A DNA stretch of 64,000 nt from Madurella fahalii (taxonomy: Eukaryota > Ascomycota > Sordariomycetes > Sordariales): positions 2,666,001 to 2,730,000 of the forward strand of contig CM056876.1 in NCBI GenBank assembly GCA_029876055.1. The letters are read 5' to 3'. Below are positions 23,339 to 34,375 of this stretch, in pieces (within the stretch, counting starts at the first letter, position 1; the number at the start of each line of letters is the position of its first letter). The notes below the pieces were generated by a model that ran no database searches, was not told the DNA's origin, and worked only from the letters and a program-made list of their open reading frames with translations. The translations under genes were made by a program, and so were the position numbers.

Positions 23339-25266
23339 TGCGTTGATTTGAGTCTTGCTTCCAGTATGGATCTCGGAATTGCTGGTGCTGATGGTGATAA
23401 TGTTCCTGGTTAGGATAAGAAGCACGAACTGGAGGTGGATTGAGGATTTGGGATCGAGAGCGGAAGGTAGGCGAGCGAGACGCACAATGTCCGGGGCTGC
23501 CAGTCGATACTACAGTACAGTACATACGTTAGATAAGGTACGAACTAACCTGCCTGTTGGACTGGTCCAAGAACCGCACCAACATCTCCTACGATCGCCG
23601 TAACCGTGTAGCCTATAGGGCCCGCTTGTGCGATCCCGTGCCGGCTTACCGGTTGGTTCTAGTTGCCCCGCCGTGTATTCGTAGGCTGCAAGTGGTCTGA
23701 ACCAGTAAGTCTTCAAGGGTAGGTATGCAGCCTACGCCCTCCTCACCGGCACGCTTCTGGTCCTTATTCGCCGAGCCAATCACTCAGATCCAGTAAGAAA
23801 GATATGCCCCTGATGCTTCAATGCGTGATGGGCCCGCATCTTGGCCATGCTGCCTGGTACCAACAAGGAAAGCAGTCGACTATTTCCGCCAACTGCATTA
23901 TACAAGGCGCCCAAAGGCATGGTTGATGCACTCAAGTAGAAGGTAGTACATACTAGTATCCACTCCAATGATTACTCGACTAGAATGGAATCTAAGGCTC
24001 CGCATTGTTGGTTTATCCCCTTCCCTGCGCTTAGGCAATTAATATATTAGCATCGACCAACACGATAAATATGCTACCAACACTTCGAGTCCGCCTGTCA
24101 AAATATGGGTGGCTCTATGTCTAAACCGCCGCACTTACATACCTTGGGTACTCCTACGCCGCAGAATTATAGCCCAGGCGAACAGAGTCTGAAATAGGGA
24201 CAGGACGAGCTGTGACCTTGAATTAGTGAGCTAGCTAGGAGCACTTCGGGCTAATTGCTTAGAGTCTCGACTGCACATAACGAGAATATAAGAAGTTACC
24301 GCACTGGAAATCGCACTTGTAGAGCTCGGCTCTTAATCACCGAGCTCAGCAGCTCATCACGTAAGCTCGCCTGGACCATTTTCTTTTATACTGTCGTAAG
24401 ATGCTCCGTTCGCGGGCTGTAGTTCATGTTTGAATTGTCCTGCCACCCGCGCCATCCTCCCCAGAGAGGCCGTGGGCTTGCTCTAACAGCCTAGTTAGAG
24501 GAGACGAATCTGGTCACTCACGATTGCCATTGTCGTCCGAGTTCCTGAGCTGCGGTGAGCTGCGGCTGATTTGGCCCGAACTCTTCCTGATGTTCTCTGA
24601 GCTCAGGTAATCCCAACACCCGGCCGCGGCACAGCCCCAGACGCATCTGAGGAAGATGCGGATGCCGCCAATGAGTAATCCGCAGGAATTCTCCCAGGCA
24701 CACGCACACTACGATTCTAACGTGCACACCTTAATACACAGGCACGGTAGATCTCGAAGGATTCATCCTGCAACATCAGCGTGAGCATTCATGGGTGAAA
24801 TGGAACCATACATGCATAACCGCCCTAATTCTTCGCTTCCTCGGATCAGCGAGCCGTTGGACGCGTCGCCCCGTTCTTCCCACGCTTTCAGCTCTCCTGA
24901 CAGGGGCGCTTCTCGACAACGCTCAGCCGCTGCGGCAATTTGGATAATCCGGGCAAGGCGCGTTCGCCAAGATGGTGACGAGGGCCCACCCAGCCGTCGC
25001 CCCAAGTGCCGTGCAAAGTGCCGTGCAAAGTGCCGATGAAATTTCCCTTGACCGTCGTCGTTGTCGAGGAGCGCCGGTCCGAGAGGGAGGGGGGGCCGGT
25101 CTTCGGACCGTCGACGCGCGCTGCATGGTACCGGCCCTCATCTCAGGACAGTGTTCACTCCCATCCGTATAAGCACACTAGCACCACTTGCTGTATACTA
25201 TCTACCCTTCCCTCCCCCTCCTCCTTTTTTTTTCTTTTTTGCTCGCTCGTACTACTACCGCCTAGC
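23339..25266. other. intergenic between divergent genes, no gene recognised
   Basis: Promoters of the GMC gene (-) and the FAD monooxygenase (+). Direct repeats of GTGCCGTGCAAA at 25008-25032; pyrimidine-rich tract CCTCCCCCTCCTCC with T-runs at 25209-25243 just before the monooxygenase start, typical of a fungal core promoter. Confidence 0.4.
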
Positions 25267-26631
25267 ATGCCGTTCCTGTCAGATCCGCAGCCGCGTATCA
25301 TCATCGCCGGCGCCGGCATTGGCGGGCTCAGCACGGCGCTCGCACTGCACGCGGCCGGCTTCAGCGACATCCACGTGTTTGAGGCGAGCGCCACGCTAAC
25401 GACGCTCGGCGTGGGAATCAACCTGCAGCCGTCGGCGGTGCTGATTTTGCGTAACCTGGGGCTGCTTCCCGCGCTGCGCGACATGGCCATCGAGACACGC
25501 GAGCTCAACTTCTACTCACGCCACGGCAACCCCATCTTGTCGGAACCGCGCGGTGCCAGCGCCGGGTACGAGGTGCCACAGTTCTCGATCCACCGCGGCG
25601 AATTCCAGATGATGCTGCTCGACGCTGTCAGGGCCCGCCTGGGCGCCGACCATGTGCATCTTGACCACGCGTTTGACGCCTACGAGCAGGACGTGGCGTC
25701 TATCACAGCCAAATTCGCCCGCCGCGGGGCGCCCAATGAGACTCCCGCTATCGCGTCCATGACGGGCGCCGTGCTCGTCGCCGCCGACGGCATCAAAAGC
25801 ACCGCACGGCGGCTGCTGTACCCAAAGGAGGGCCCGCCGCGCTTCTCGGGTCGCATGCTGTGGCGCGGGTGCGTCGAGCGCGACCCCTACCTGACGGGGG
25901 CGTCCATGGTGTGGGCCGGCCACGCCAACCAAAAGTTCATCGCCTACCCCATCAGCGGGCGGGCTGCGCGCCGCGGCAGGTCTCTCGTCAACTGGATCGC
26001 CGAGCTGCGCGTGCGCGATGAGAACGACCCGGATCTGACTCCGCCGCCCACTAACTGGACCAAGCGCGTGCCCAAGGAGCGCTTCGCGGGCCGCTTTGCC
26101 GAGTGGTCGTGCGGGGGGCTGCGCATGGCCGAGCTGATCGAGAGCACCGATAACGTGTTCGAGTTCCCCATGTGCGACCGCGACCCCGTCGGGCAGTGGT
26201 CCTTTGGCCGCCTCACTCTGCTCGGCGACGCGGCCCACCCCATGTACCCAATCGGCAGCAACGGCGCCACGCAGGCCATCATCGATGCCGAGACGCTGGC
26301 GGCGCTTCTGGCTGAGACGGCCAGCACCTGGCAGCAACCCGGCGTCGTCGAGCGCGCCCTCACGGCCTACCAGGACGTGCGCCTACCGGCCGCGGCCAAG
26401 ATCGTCATGGCCAACCGCGCAAACGGACCGGACCATGTCTTGGAGCTCGCCCACCAGCGCGCACCGGACGGGTTTGCTAATGTCTATGATGTAATTCCGA
26501 AGGAGGAGCTGGAGAGCATCGGCGCTACGTACAAGGCCGTTGCCGGGTTTGAGAAGGAAGCGGTCAACAACAAGGCCCGTGAGACAGAGGGTTTGGCGCG
26601 GCGGTTTGAGGTATTTGAGGCGGCAAATTAA
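25267..26631 (+). CDS. FAD-dependent aromatic-ring monooxygenase (PhzS-like)
   Basis: Single exon of 454 aa, start ATG at 25267; the frame extends upstream but includes promoter-like sequence, and the ATG at 25267 directly precedes the FAD site. IIIAGAGIGGLSTALALHAAG at residues 11-31 is the GxGxxG fold; VLVAADGIKST is the DG motif; LTLLGDAAHPMYPIGSNGATQAI is the GD motif that contacts the FAD ribose and pyrophosphate. This arrangement is that of class A flavoprotein monooxygenases such as 5-methylphenazine-1-carboxylate monooxygenase and salicylate hydroxylases, which add oxygen to aromatic substrates using NAD(P)H. The substrate is unknown. GC-rich at wobble positions and intact, unlike the broken genes downstream. 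Confidence 0.88.
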   Translation: MPFLSDPQPRIIIAGAGIGGLSTALALHAAGFSDIHVFEASATLTTLGVGINLQPSAVLILRNLGLLPALRDMAIETRELNFYSRHGNPILSEPRGASAGYEVPQFSIHRGEFQMMLLDAVRARLGADHVHLDHAFDAYEQDVASITAKFARRGAPNETPAIASMTGAVLVAADGIKSTARRLLYPKEGPPRFSGRMLWRGCVERDPYLTGASMVWAGHANQKFIAYPISGRAARRGRSLVNWIAELRVRDENDPDLTPPPTNWTKRVPKERFAGRFAEWSCGGLRMAELIESTDNVFEFPMCDRDPVGQWSFGRLTLLGDAAHPMYPIGSNGATQAIIDAETLAALLAETASTWQQPGVVERALTAYQDVRLPAAAKIVMANRANGPDHVLELAHQRAPDGFANVYDVIPKEELESIGATYKAVAGFEKEAVNNKARETEGLARRFEVFEAAN

Positions 26632-27905
26632 TAACGGAAGAGCCTGTGGTTGGTGGAGTAGACGGACCTCCAGACAGCCGTCCTAGTGCTACACCTCGTG
26701 CCGTTGAGTACTCGATGACTAGCCTCTATAATCTCTGGGAGACTGTGATATATATCCACACTCTGGAAGGCTTCAACACCACCTTGGATAAGCTGAGGGC
26801 ATACTTCTAGCAACAATCAGCTATTATTCTGCACCTTGAGTAGTCTTGGATGTCAGTTCCTAAAGCCGGGCTGGTGGATGGTAAGTCCTCCTGGACATCT
26901 AATGCCAGCTTTCGGCAGTTGTCGTCTCGGAAGTTGAAAAGCCAGAGCTGAATGCCGCCTCGGCGGCAAACAAGTAGTTATGGTTGTCCCGCTACCCCGC
27001 TAATCCACGTAGGCAGATGATTGTTGCTATACAGCAGAACTCGGATTCATTCTACTCTTTGGATTGCTGGTCGCTTGCTCCAGGCCGCGGCAGCTGCGAC
27101 AGTCTGGGTGGTCGGGAACGCGCTCCTGGCTGACGCGGCGGGAAACATGGAGTCTGTAAAGCCATGGAGTACCTACGCACGCGACGCCACCCCCGACATT
27201 TGCATCCCGGGCAACCCCTCCCCTGATTTCACTATGACTCACTCGACGTACCTGTACGTTTCTGTTCTTCAAGAGTGGTAGGGTTTCCCCCGCTCCTTAC
27301 CTCAATCCTCGCTCTGACCGAAACACAAGTACCCGTTCACGCACCGAATCAACAGATGGCTACGTTGACACCCGTTTTGGTGGCTCCTCCCGACAATAAA
27401 ATGCCAACCAAAAAACATGCTCCGAGACATTGTCGCCACATTCTTGACGAAAGAATGGCCATCAGTAGATCCAGGAGTCTGACTACATCCTATCACACAT
27501 CATTTGCCAACGACCACTATACAGTAGAGCGGCAAAGCCAACGACTGGCATTCCTACTGAACCATCGAAACTTTTCATGAATTTTCACAGGGAGACTGCG
27601 GCGGACGTGGATATCTCCCAGCATCTGATACCAAGCAAGCAGGAGGAGCCGCTCTGACACAGACAAGGCTGTACAAGGGGAGTGTGGTTGAATTGAATAT
27701 ATTGGTGATGGTTGATGTGTTAGAGGATGGCCGAGTCTGCCCTGTATAAGATATCTAGGGCACGGGGCAACACTCCTTATCTAATCTACAGTATCTAATC
27801 AAGAGCCTGCTCCCCTCGCCTCGGGAATCAGGTATCACACTCTTTCGCCATGAGTAGGGTCGTTCCGGCCTCGGAGCCAAAGCAAGCGGCTTCTTCGCGA
27901 CACAA
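26632..27905. other. intergenic, no gene recognised
   Basis: Short frames only (for example 27021-27281) with no family resemblance. Marks the switch from the intact left part to the pseudogene-rich part. Confidence 0.35.
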
Positions 27906-28485
27906 GACAGTACGCTCGTGAGGTCGAAGAGTTCCTGGACGCACGCAATATAGAACCGGAAGATGTTGAGAACGCTCTCATGCGAGCCGATATGGCTAGA
28001 GAAGGCCATGGTTCATGTCATAGAGAGAGCACTGGCAAAGACGGCAGTGAGGCCATTCTACGAATCTGTCGTCAACAGACTCAAGAAGTACTACAAGATG
28101 GACAAGTTAAAGGCACTCGGCAGAGAGGCCGATATCAGAGTGGATCGTCTTAGATCGACTACGACTTTGCGGAGAGGCTGAACGAGTAGTGGATACTCTG
28201 GAATCCGCGGAAGGGAAGGTCGGATGGTGTATCCATGATGTCCACTTCATGAACGTCTTGGTGAAGAATGATCCAAAAGAAGGAGAGAGCAAAATCGTCC
28301 TGATTGACTTCGAGTTCATAATGCGGAAATACCGAGCCCTCGACATCGGCGGACATTTCATGCAGAAGATGTTCAAGTGGTCCGACAACCAGAGCAAGAT
28401 CGCCGATTGCCGCAAGTATACCGAGGAGGAGAAGACACACTTCCATGACGGGTATGCCAGACGGTGGAACAAAACTGACTGGTGA
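27906..28485 (+). pseudogene. choline/ethanolamine-kinase-like phosphotransferase remnant
   Basis: The last 99 codons (28189-28485) carry CIHDVHFMNVLV, matching the Brenner catalytic loop (HxDxxxxN-like), and IVLIDFEFIMRKYRALDIGGHF, matching the metal-binding IDFEY motif of choline kinases and related aminoglycoside-phosphotransferase folds. This frame has no ATG. Upstream, protein-like sequence continues in other frames: AREVEEFLDARNIEPEDVENAL from about 27910, then RALAKTAVRPFYESVVNRLKKYYKMDKLK in a second frame (about 28020-28150), then DYDFAERLNE before a TAG at 28185. At least two frameshifts and loss of the N-lobe mean it is dead. Function of the parent is inferred from motifs only. Confidence 0.5.
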
Positions 28486-28876
28486 TTGAACAAACTCTTT
28501 GAGTTTGTGGGCCAGTATGCCTAACTTGGGTTAGAAGCTGTAATGCAGATCATGCTGGTTGCACCCTGCCGAACTTATGTGAGCCGCTACTGGACCCCTG
28601 CGTCCGCGCCGCAGGGCTGCATAACGGTGCACCCAACGAGCTGTTTCTGCTTTCAGTACCGCACACGTACGATGCGGTTTGTGTGCTCCGTCCCTGTCAG
28701 CGTATCGAGGTTTTGCCAGATAGTCATGTGCCGAATACAGTGAGGTATAGAGGCGAACGCCGCCCCAAGCGAGCCTGGGCAACCTGCTACTTTGTTCACT
28801 CAACTCCCTCCGACCTCTGCGCCCAGTACACACACCACATTCCAACTTACAAACTGGTACCCTGTAACACGCCTCC

Positions 28877-29897
28877 ATGTCGTCCAGCCCGCCGTCGGTC
28901 CCCGCGACGGTGACGGCGCTCCTCGCCCTCACCACACCCTTCGTGGCGCCGCCAAGCTGCCCCAGCTTCACCACCACCAGCGTCGACACATCCTCTATCG
29001 ACGGCGTCGCCGCAGTCCTCGTCGCCGACGACCCCTCATGCCTCCCCGATGGCTGGGCCTATGTCGTCCCGAAGAGCCGCATGAATTTCAACCCCGCCGT
29101 GTGCCCCAATGGCTGGGTCTACTACAGCATCGCCGACGGCGACGAGACGGACAAGTTCACGGCCTTCTGCTGCGACAGGTGCGTCCCCTTGCTCCCCTGA
29201 CCCGATGCACCCTAGCTGACAATTGCATGCAGCGGCTACGACTATCTCTCCTTTGATTATAGAGAACTCGTCCGGGGGAAGATTACTAACGGCTGCGGCC
29301 GCTGGACCTCCAGGCTGAACTCGGACTCAGGCTCAGACGCCGCCACTATCGCCGGCGCCGACGCTGCTAGCAGCACCCTCTTTGTGTACAATGCCTGGGC
29401 CATTACCTGGTCAGCCTCCGACATCCCTAACCTCACCCCCTAGCCGTCTTCCATTATAAACAGTATGCTGGTGCCGACGTGGACCCTGGCGAGGTTATCC
29501 CGGACGGAATGTACGACTGCTCCTCCCCCTTGGGTGACAATAGGAACAACTTCCTATCTGTAAGCGCCTAGTGGTTCCTAATGGTTGGCATGCCCATTAT
29601 CGGTGCCCTCTTGATCGGCTCGTGTGTCTTCTTTTGCGTGAGGAACAGTAAGAAAAAGAAGAGGGCGCGTTGGGCGGCCGTTGCTAATGCTATAGCTGCT
29701 GCAGAAGGGGTGCCGGATGCGAAGTGAAAACTATGCCTCAGTTATACATAAGGTACGTACATCATGACTATGAGCCCGAGGAATATTCCGATCCTTATGG
29801 CCAGGGCTTCCTGCCCGCGAGGCGAACATCGGCATACGGCTATCCCAACCCTGCCCGCAGACACCATGTGCCTCTGGGGCCGTTGCCTAGAGGTTAG
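28877..29897 (+). pseudogene. secreted/membrane-anchored cysteine-containing protein, decayed
   Basis: Starts at ATG 28877; exon 28877-29178 joins 29233 onward through a clear 54-bp intron (GTGCGT, GCTGAC, ATGCAG), giving FCCDSGYDYLSFDY. The ectodomain has paired cysteines (SCLPDGWAYVV, VCPNGWVYY, AFCCDSG). A TAG at 29442 follows ASDIPNLTP, and protein-like sequence resumes in the same and then another frame (DPGEVIPDGMYDCSSPLGDN). A further TAG interrupts just before a transmembrane helix (MVGMPIIGALLIGSCVFFCV, about 29581-29640) followed by KKKKRARW, and an acidic/Pro-rich cytoplasmic tail (YEPEEYSDPYGQGF) ends at 29897. This is the layout of fungal single-pass surface proteins. Two stops plus at least one frameshift; alternatively unrecognised introns. 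Confidence 0.5.
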
Positions 29898-30784
29898 ATC
29901 ATCCCTTAATATAGCCTTTAATACTCTGGGAATACTCTACTACCGGAAAGCGAGCCTGTCGTGCCTTGATAGGGTATAAAGCCAATACCTAGTTTTTATG
30001 TTGATGAAAAGATCTAAAGATACCTCTAATACAACTTCGTGTCCTCCGTCCTAAAATATCTCGAGCTTGCCCTTTACCTGCGAGAGAGAATACTTGTTAG
30101 TCTTGCGGTACCTATAACTAGGATGAAACGGTATAATCCTTAAGTCTACTACTGTGTATCTAAACCACACCCCATTCGGGCCACCCTATATATCTTGACT
30201 GCTACTTTAACCACCAACTTCGAACAACTACAACTTCGTCAATTCTGCATTATTTTCCTTTATACTTTGTAAGCTATATCGTCGATTGCAATGGAATATA
30301 CTAAACAAGATATACAGGATATAATCGCTTTGATACATCGTTGGCTATATAGTATCTGTAGTACTATTAAGGAATTTAACGTCTTCTACGCTACCCTCTA
30401 TAGTCGATTTAATAGCTAATGTACCTATTAAAAAGCCTTCGAATCCTAGTAGTTGATATTGTATATCCAAAAGTGTAACGGGCTAGGCCCGGTGTAGCGC
30501 CTCGGCGACTCTCAGCCAGCACCAAGACCCCTGATGAAGCTACCCCCCCCCCGATGAAGCTATTCCCACTCGCCCTACAGCACACCCAATCTTCTAGCAA
30601 CATGCCCAGACCAGCGCACCTGCGGGATTGGTCTGCTTGCGAGCTACCAAAGTCTCTCGTCTCTCCTTTTCTTCTTCAAGTTCAGTGTACCCGTAGAGTC
30701 GTCACCAGCTAGTTGCAATATACTCCTGGGACCGCTACATTACACTGAACCTCACCCCCACCCACACCCAACATACAAACACAA
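29898..30784. other. AT-rich decayed intergenic DNA
   Basis: AT-rich with many TA dinucleotides (about 29930-30470), consistent with RIP-mutated transposon remains; a pogo-like transposase start lies inside. A 10-C run at 30543-30552. Confidence 0.4.
30291..30453 (+). mobile_element. pogo-type transposase N-terminal remnant
   Basis: ATG at 30291 opens MEYTKQDIQD followed by a helix-turn-helix-like stretch (CSTIKEFNVFYATLYSRF) with several stops. The opening nearly matches the transposase start MAYTKQDIQD of the element at 61228-62822, and the 5' leader (ACTTCGTCAATT just upstream) is also shared. Only the first about 55 codons can be followed. Confidence 0.5.
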
Positions 30785-31616
30785 ACCCTCGCAACAACCT
30801 TTCCCCACGCGCGCTTCGTCTTCCCCGCTGCCGCCCGCCGCCGCGCAACCTGCCATCTACCGCCGCCCCCGCACATACCAGTGGTTCGACAACTGGGCTG
30901 CTTGACGCCTACCTGCTCCGAGTGCATCTGTCGCGGCCGAGCGCGAGGCGTTGCAGGTTCCCGGGCTGCGCGAGACGGCGGCGTACTTACATGGCTTTGC
31001 TGCGCGCTGAGATCGGGATTGTTGGCGGCGATGCTTCGCGCGTTGTGTTTAGGGGTCTGAGTCAGGGGTGCGCGGCTGCCTTGGTTGCGATGCTGCTTTG
31101 GGAGGGGCCGGAGCTAGGGGGTGTGATGGGTATGTGTGGGTGGTTGCCGTTTGCGGGGAGGTTGGTGGAGGCATTGGCTGGTGCTGGTGGCGCCGGCGCT
31201 GAAAGGGGGGGGTGGATGAGCTGGAAGAGAGCCTGAGTGTTGAGGGAGATTACGACGATGATTTCTTTGATTGGGGTGTAGAGGACGAAGGAGAAAGAGC
31301 TGGTAAGAGTGAAGGTTATGGACCGGCTGCAAGGGCTGTGCAGTGGTTCAGGGAGGAGCTCGAGCTTCCTCCAGCTGACGGTGGCAAAGCAGCAGGAAGC
31401 GCGTTGCTGCACACGCCGATATTCCTCGGCCACGGAGTCGAGGATAACCGTATCAGTGTTGCCCATGGTCGCAATGCGGCTGCCTGCCTGGAAAGTCTCG
31501 AGGCTCAGACGGTTCTGTGGAGCGAATATGACGGCCTGGGTCATTGGTACTCGAGCCTAATGCTCCAGGATATAGTTAGATCCATCGAGAGAACGCCTAA
31601 TCTCAAGCTAGACTAG
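30785..31616 (+). pseudogene. acyl-protein-thioesterase/phospholipase-like serine hydrolase, frameshifted
   Basis: Family features are all present but scattered over frames: TTFPHARFVFPAAARRR (about 30790), TYQWFDNW (30874), LQVPGLRETAAYLHG (30950), then in another frame GGDASRVVFRGLSQGCAAALVAMLLWEGPELGGVMGMCGWLPF with the nucleophile elbow GLSQG (about 31056-31070), and in a third frame from about 31212 TPIFLGHGVEDNRIS (catalytic Asp) and YDGLGHWYS (catalytic His), ending at 31616. One frameshift falls in an 8-G run at 31205-31212, another near 30990, and a TGA follows WFDNWAA. Intact relatives deacylate lipids or palmitoylated proteins. The gene is dead unless these are sequencing errors; two of the breaks are in or near homopolymers. 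Confidence 0.65.
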
Positions 31617-31695
31617 GAGAACAATCGACCCGCAATCCCCGGCATCTGACTCTGAAACTCTCGTTATCTCCATCCTGCTTTCCCATTCCATCAAT

Positions 31696-33223
31696 ATGGT
31701 GTTCTCCGCTTCCACGTACGAGAAGTTTGTTTCCGAGAAGCCCCTTTCTCAGACTTGTCTCTTCCCTGAATACCTCGAATCCAACTATGATTTTGACGCA
31801 ATCATCATCAGTTCTGGCTCTGGCGGCGGTGTTCTGGCTGACGACCTCGCTGAGAGAATCGGCAAGCGGAAGAGAATCTTGGTCCTTGAAGCTGGTTCCT
31901 TCCTGTATCCAACCCACATCTACCACGTGTGTCGCTTTCCGAACTCTGCTGTGGCGCGAAAATTCGCCTGCAAGACATTCAGGCAAGAAAGAAGTGATGA
32001 CAGCATCGCCGAATATCACATCCATGAAAAGCCTCAGTTGAACTTTGGAGGACGTTCAGTCTGGTGGAGTGGATTGATCCTCCAAGTCCAGCCGTGGGAG
32101 CTGGAGTTCTTTCCTGACAAAGTTCGGCAAGATCTTGAAAGGGGAAATGGATTACTCAAACAGGCGGGTAAAATCAAGAAACGAATCCCTCTCTATGGGA
32201 ACCTTTGCTGAGTAGATGGTGGAGAAGTTCAAGCAAAGTTCCCTGTCCGACGACTTCATCATCAAGCAAACCCCGAGGGCTTTGCATCAACCGTATCTGA
32301 ATTCCACAGGGGCACCGAACACAGCATTCTTCACTGAGCCAACTGGCGTCTTCAACACAGCTGAGCTCCTGATACACCAAGTTGACCTTGCCTCGAAAGA
32401 AAGAAATCACGACGGCCCTGGGTGGCACCTTCTTCTCAATAAGTTCGTTGAGAACGTGGAGCAAATCAACGATGGACATGCCAAGTACCGCGTTGACACC
32501 ACCGACACCATCGACGGCAAGTTCCGTTCCTTCCGAGCCAAGACGGTCGTTCTTTGTGGCGGCTCCATCGAGAGCCCCAAGTTTCTCCGGCGCTCGTCCG
32601 TCTATGGCAAGCTCCCAGGTACCATCGCACCCCTGATCGGCCGTGGTCTTACAGACCATCCGACTACCCACGAGGTTACCAGCTTCGTCAGTCACATGGA
32701 CGACCTAGAGATCCCTCTCCATGCCCACGCGAAGATGATCCTTTATTCCGAAGGCAACAAGACGGACGATGGCCAAATCCGCTACCTTTTCAACGTGGAA
32801 ATAAACGTCAACCATGAATACTGGCACCTTCGCGAAAACGAACCCAGCGATCCTGGTATTCATCCCGTCAAAGGCGACTCCCGCATCGATTTCAAGTTCG
32901 GCTTCGGGGACCCTGTAGACGATGGGAACACTATGATTTTATCCGCGGATAACTATGTACCAAACCTGCAGTTCAAGATCAAGGGGTTTGGGACCGGAGC
33001 TGTGCATCATGCCGGTTGCTCGTTGAGGATGCCGTTTCGGCAGAAGCATGATGGAGTATTTCAAAATAAGTCAATTGCGGATGAGGACCTGCAGGTGAGA
33101 GGATCGGATGGGCTGTACGTGTGCGATATGAGCGTGATGCCGTTTAGCTCTGCTGCGAATCCGGTGATGACGCTGGTGGCGTCGAGTTTGAGACTTTCGA
33201 AGAGATTGGCAAGGAGGGTGTAA
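31696..33223 (+). pseudogene. second GMC-type FAD oxidoreductase, broken
   Basis: First open part 31696-32209 (MVFSASTYEKFVSEK, then DAIIISSGSGGGVLADDLAERIG and LNFGGRSVWWSGL). The expected GxGxxG FAD site reads SxGxGG, so its first Gly is lost. The frame shifts near 32160-32200 and a TAG at 32213 precedes the second part 32216-33223, which contains VVLCGGSIESPKFLRRSSVYG (GMC signature 2-like), GRGLTDHPTTHE, and the C-terminal HHAGCSLRMP and DGLYVCDMSVMPFSSAANPVMTLVA, the active-site His/Asn region. Neighbouring upstream is the dead thioesterase-like gene. The parent would have oxidised an alcohol using FAD; substrate unknown. Confidence 0.75.
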
Positions 33224-34375
33224 GAGTGGGTTCTGGTTACCTGGTACTTCTCTCGCGACTTCGAATAGGAGGACAGACAAACAAAGACACGTTTTAGCGT
33301 ATTTATTTGGCACCGTCTCAACTCGCGGCGGTCTTAAATCCAATGCGGACTCCGCAATTCATCAGCAAATCTGACAACCGAAAAGGCAGCTCACTTTGTC
33401 ATGTGACCGTGAGAATGAGAGCTATAGCGCCTTATGTCAGAAGGACCTGAGAAATGTGGCCTATTTGCGACTAGTTGCAATAGGTTGATCAGTCAGGCTG
33501 ATTGCAGGGCACACAACTCGTGGATTGCAGGCAACTTGATTACTCTCTGAGGGTATGGACTAGAACCGATCAGTATTGAAGCCCTGGTTGCTGATGCCGT
33601 GGTACCATTTCCCCACCAACTAATAAGGAGTAAAGCTCTAATCATACTCCAAGCTGTTACTTACATAGTTCCACCTTTACTATTTAAAATTAAAGAAGAT
33701 TACAACAATAGCTACGTAAACAGAACTACATAAAAGGTAAAGGCGAAACTATTCATTTTCAAAAATGGGGACCTATTTTGGCCATCTTTTAAAATGGGAC
33801 TAATTCTGGGCCTACTTGGCTAGAGTTAAAGCAATTCGGCAGGCTGCGCCGCAATGCTTCAACTCTAGCCGAGTAAGCCCAGAATTGGTCTCATTTTGAA
33901 AATTACCAGTCTTGACTTTCCTGTTGCATTTTCGTATTACTTAGCTGACCGCTGGAGACTCAAGTCAGCCTCTATCCTCCAAGTCTCGCGCTTACGCCTC
34001 CTACAAACACTCCTACTGTTATTCAATCCTGAATTCATCAACACACCTCGACAAAACGCTAAGGTTCAACATTGAACTGGGATCAAAGACGTCAAATTTA
34101 GCAGATGCTGTAATGGGCAAGGTAGTGTGTTGCAACTAGCTAGGCCTACTCTACGAGTACACAGAACATGAGGAGAAGGAAAGAGAAAGAGACTTCGTGG
34201 GAGAGTGCTCCCCAGTATACACAACTGCGATGGTCTGATCGGTGGAAGGTAGAGGGTTCCAGAGTCGTCGTGAGTCAGTGTTGTGGTCCGTGCGCAGGTC
34301 GGTGTTTTGGGAATGGCTTCACTGAGGCGCTGCCAGTAGGGCTACGCCCCACCGTCCCGTCGTCACGGCCGAGAG
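33224..34375. other. AT-rich intergenic DNA with a large hairpin
   Basis: No gene recognised. AT-rich around 33640-33780. Contains the 43-bp inverted repeat listed separately. Confidence 0.4.
33791..33897. repeat. near-perfect 43-bp inverted repeat (hairpin)
   Basis: Left arm 33791-33833 and right arm 33855-33897 are reverse complements apart from about five positions, every one a transition. The 21-base loop has its own short CGGC/GCCG stem. Such a structure could be a miniature element or RIP-mutated inverted duplication. Confidence 0.75.

Noticed and set aside
23490..24950. Several short frames in the promoter region between the GMC and FAD monooxygenase genes
   Set aside because: All under about 90 codons, no motif, overlapping on both strands.
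25516..26337. 273-codon open frame antisense to the FAD monooxygenase
   Set aside because: Shadow of a GC-rich gene; the sense strand has all flavoprotein motifs.
18834..26631. Secondary-metabolite cluster made of three FAD enzymes
   Set aside because: No PKS, NRPS, terpene synthase or dedicated regulator is present, and one of the three is broken.
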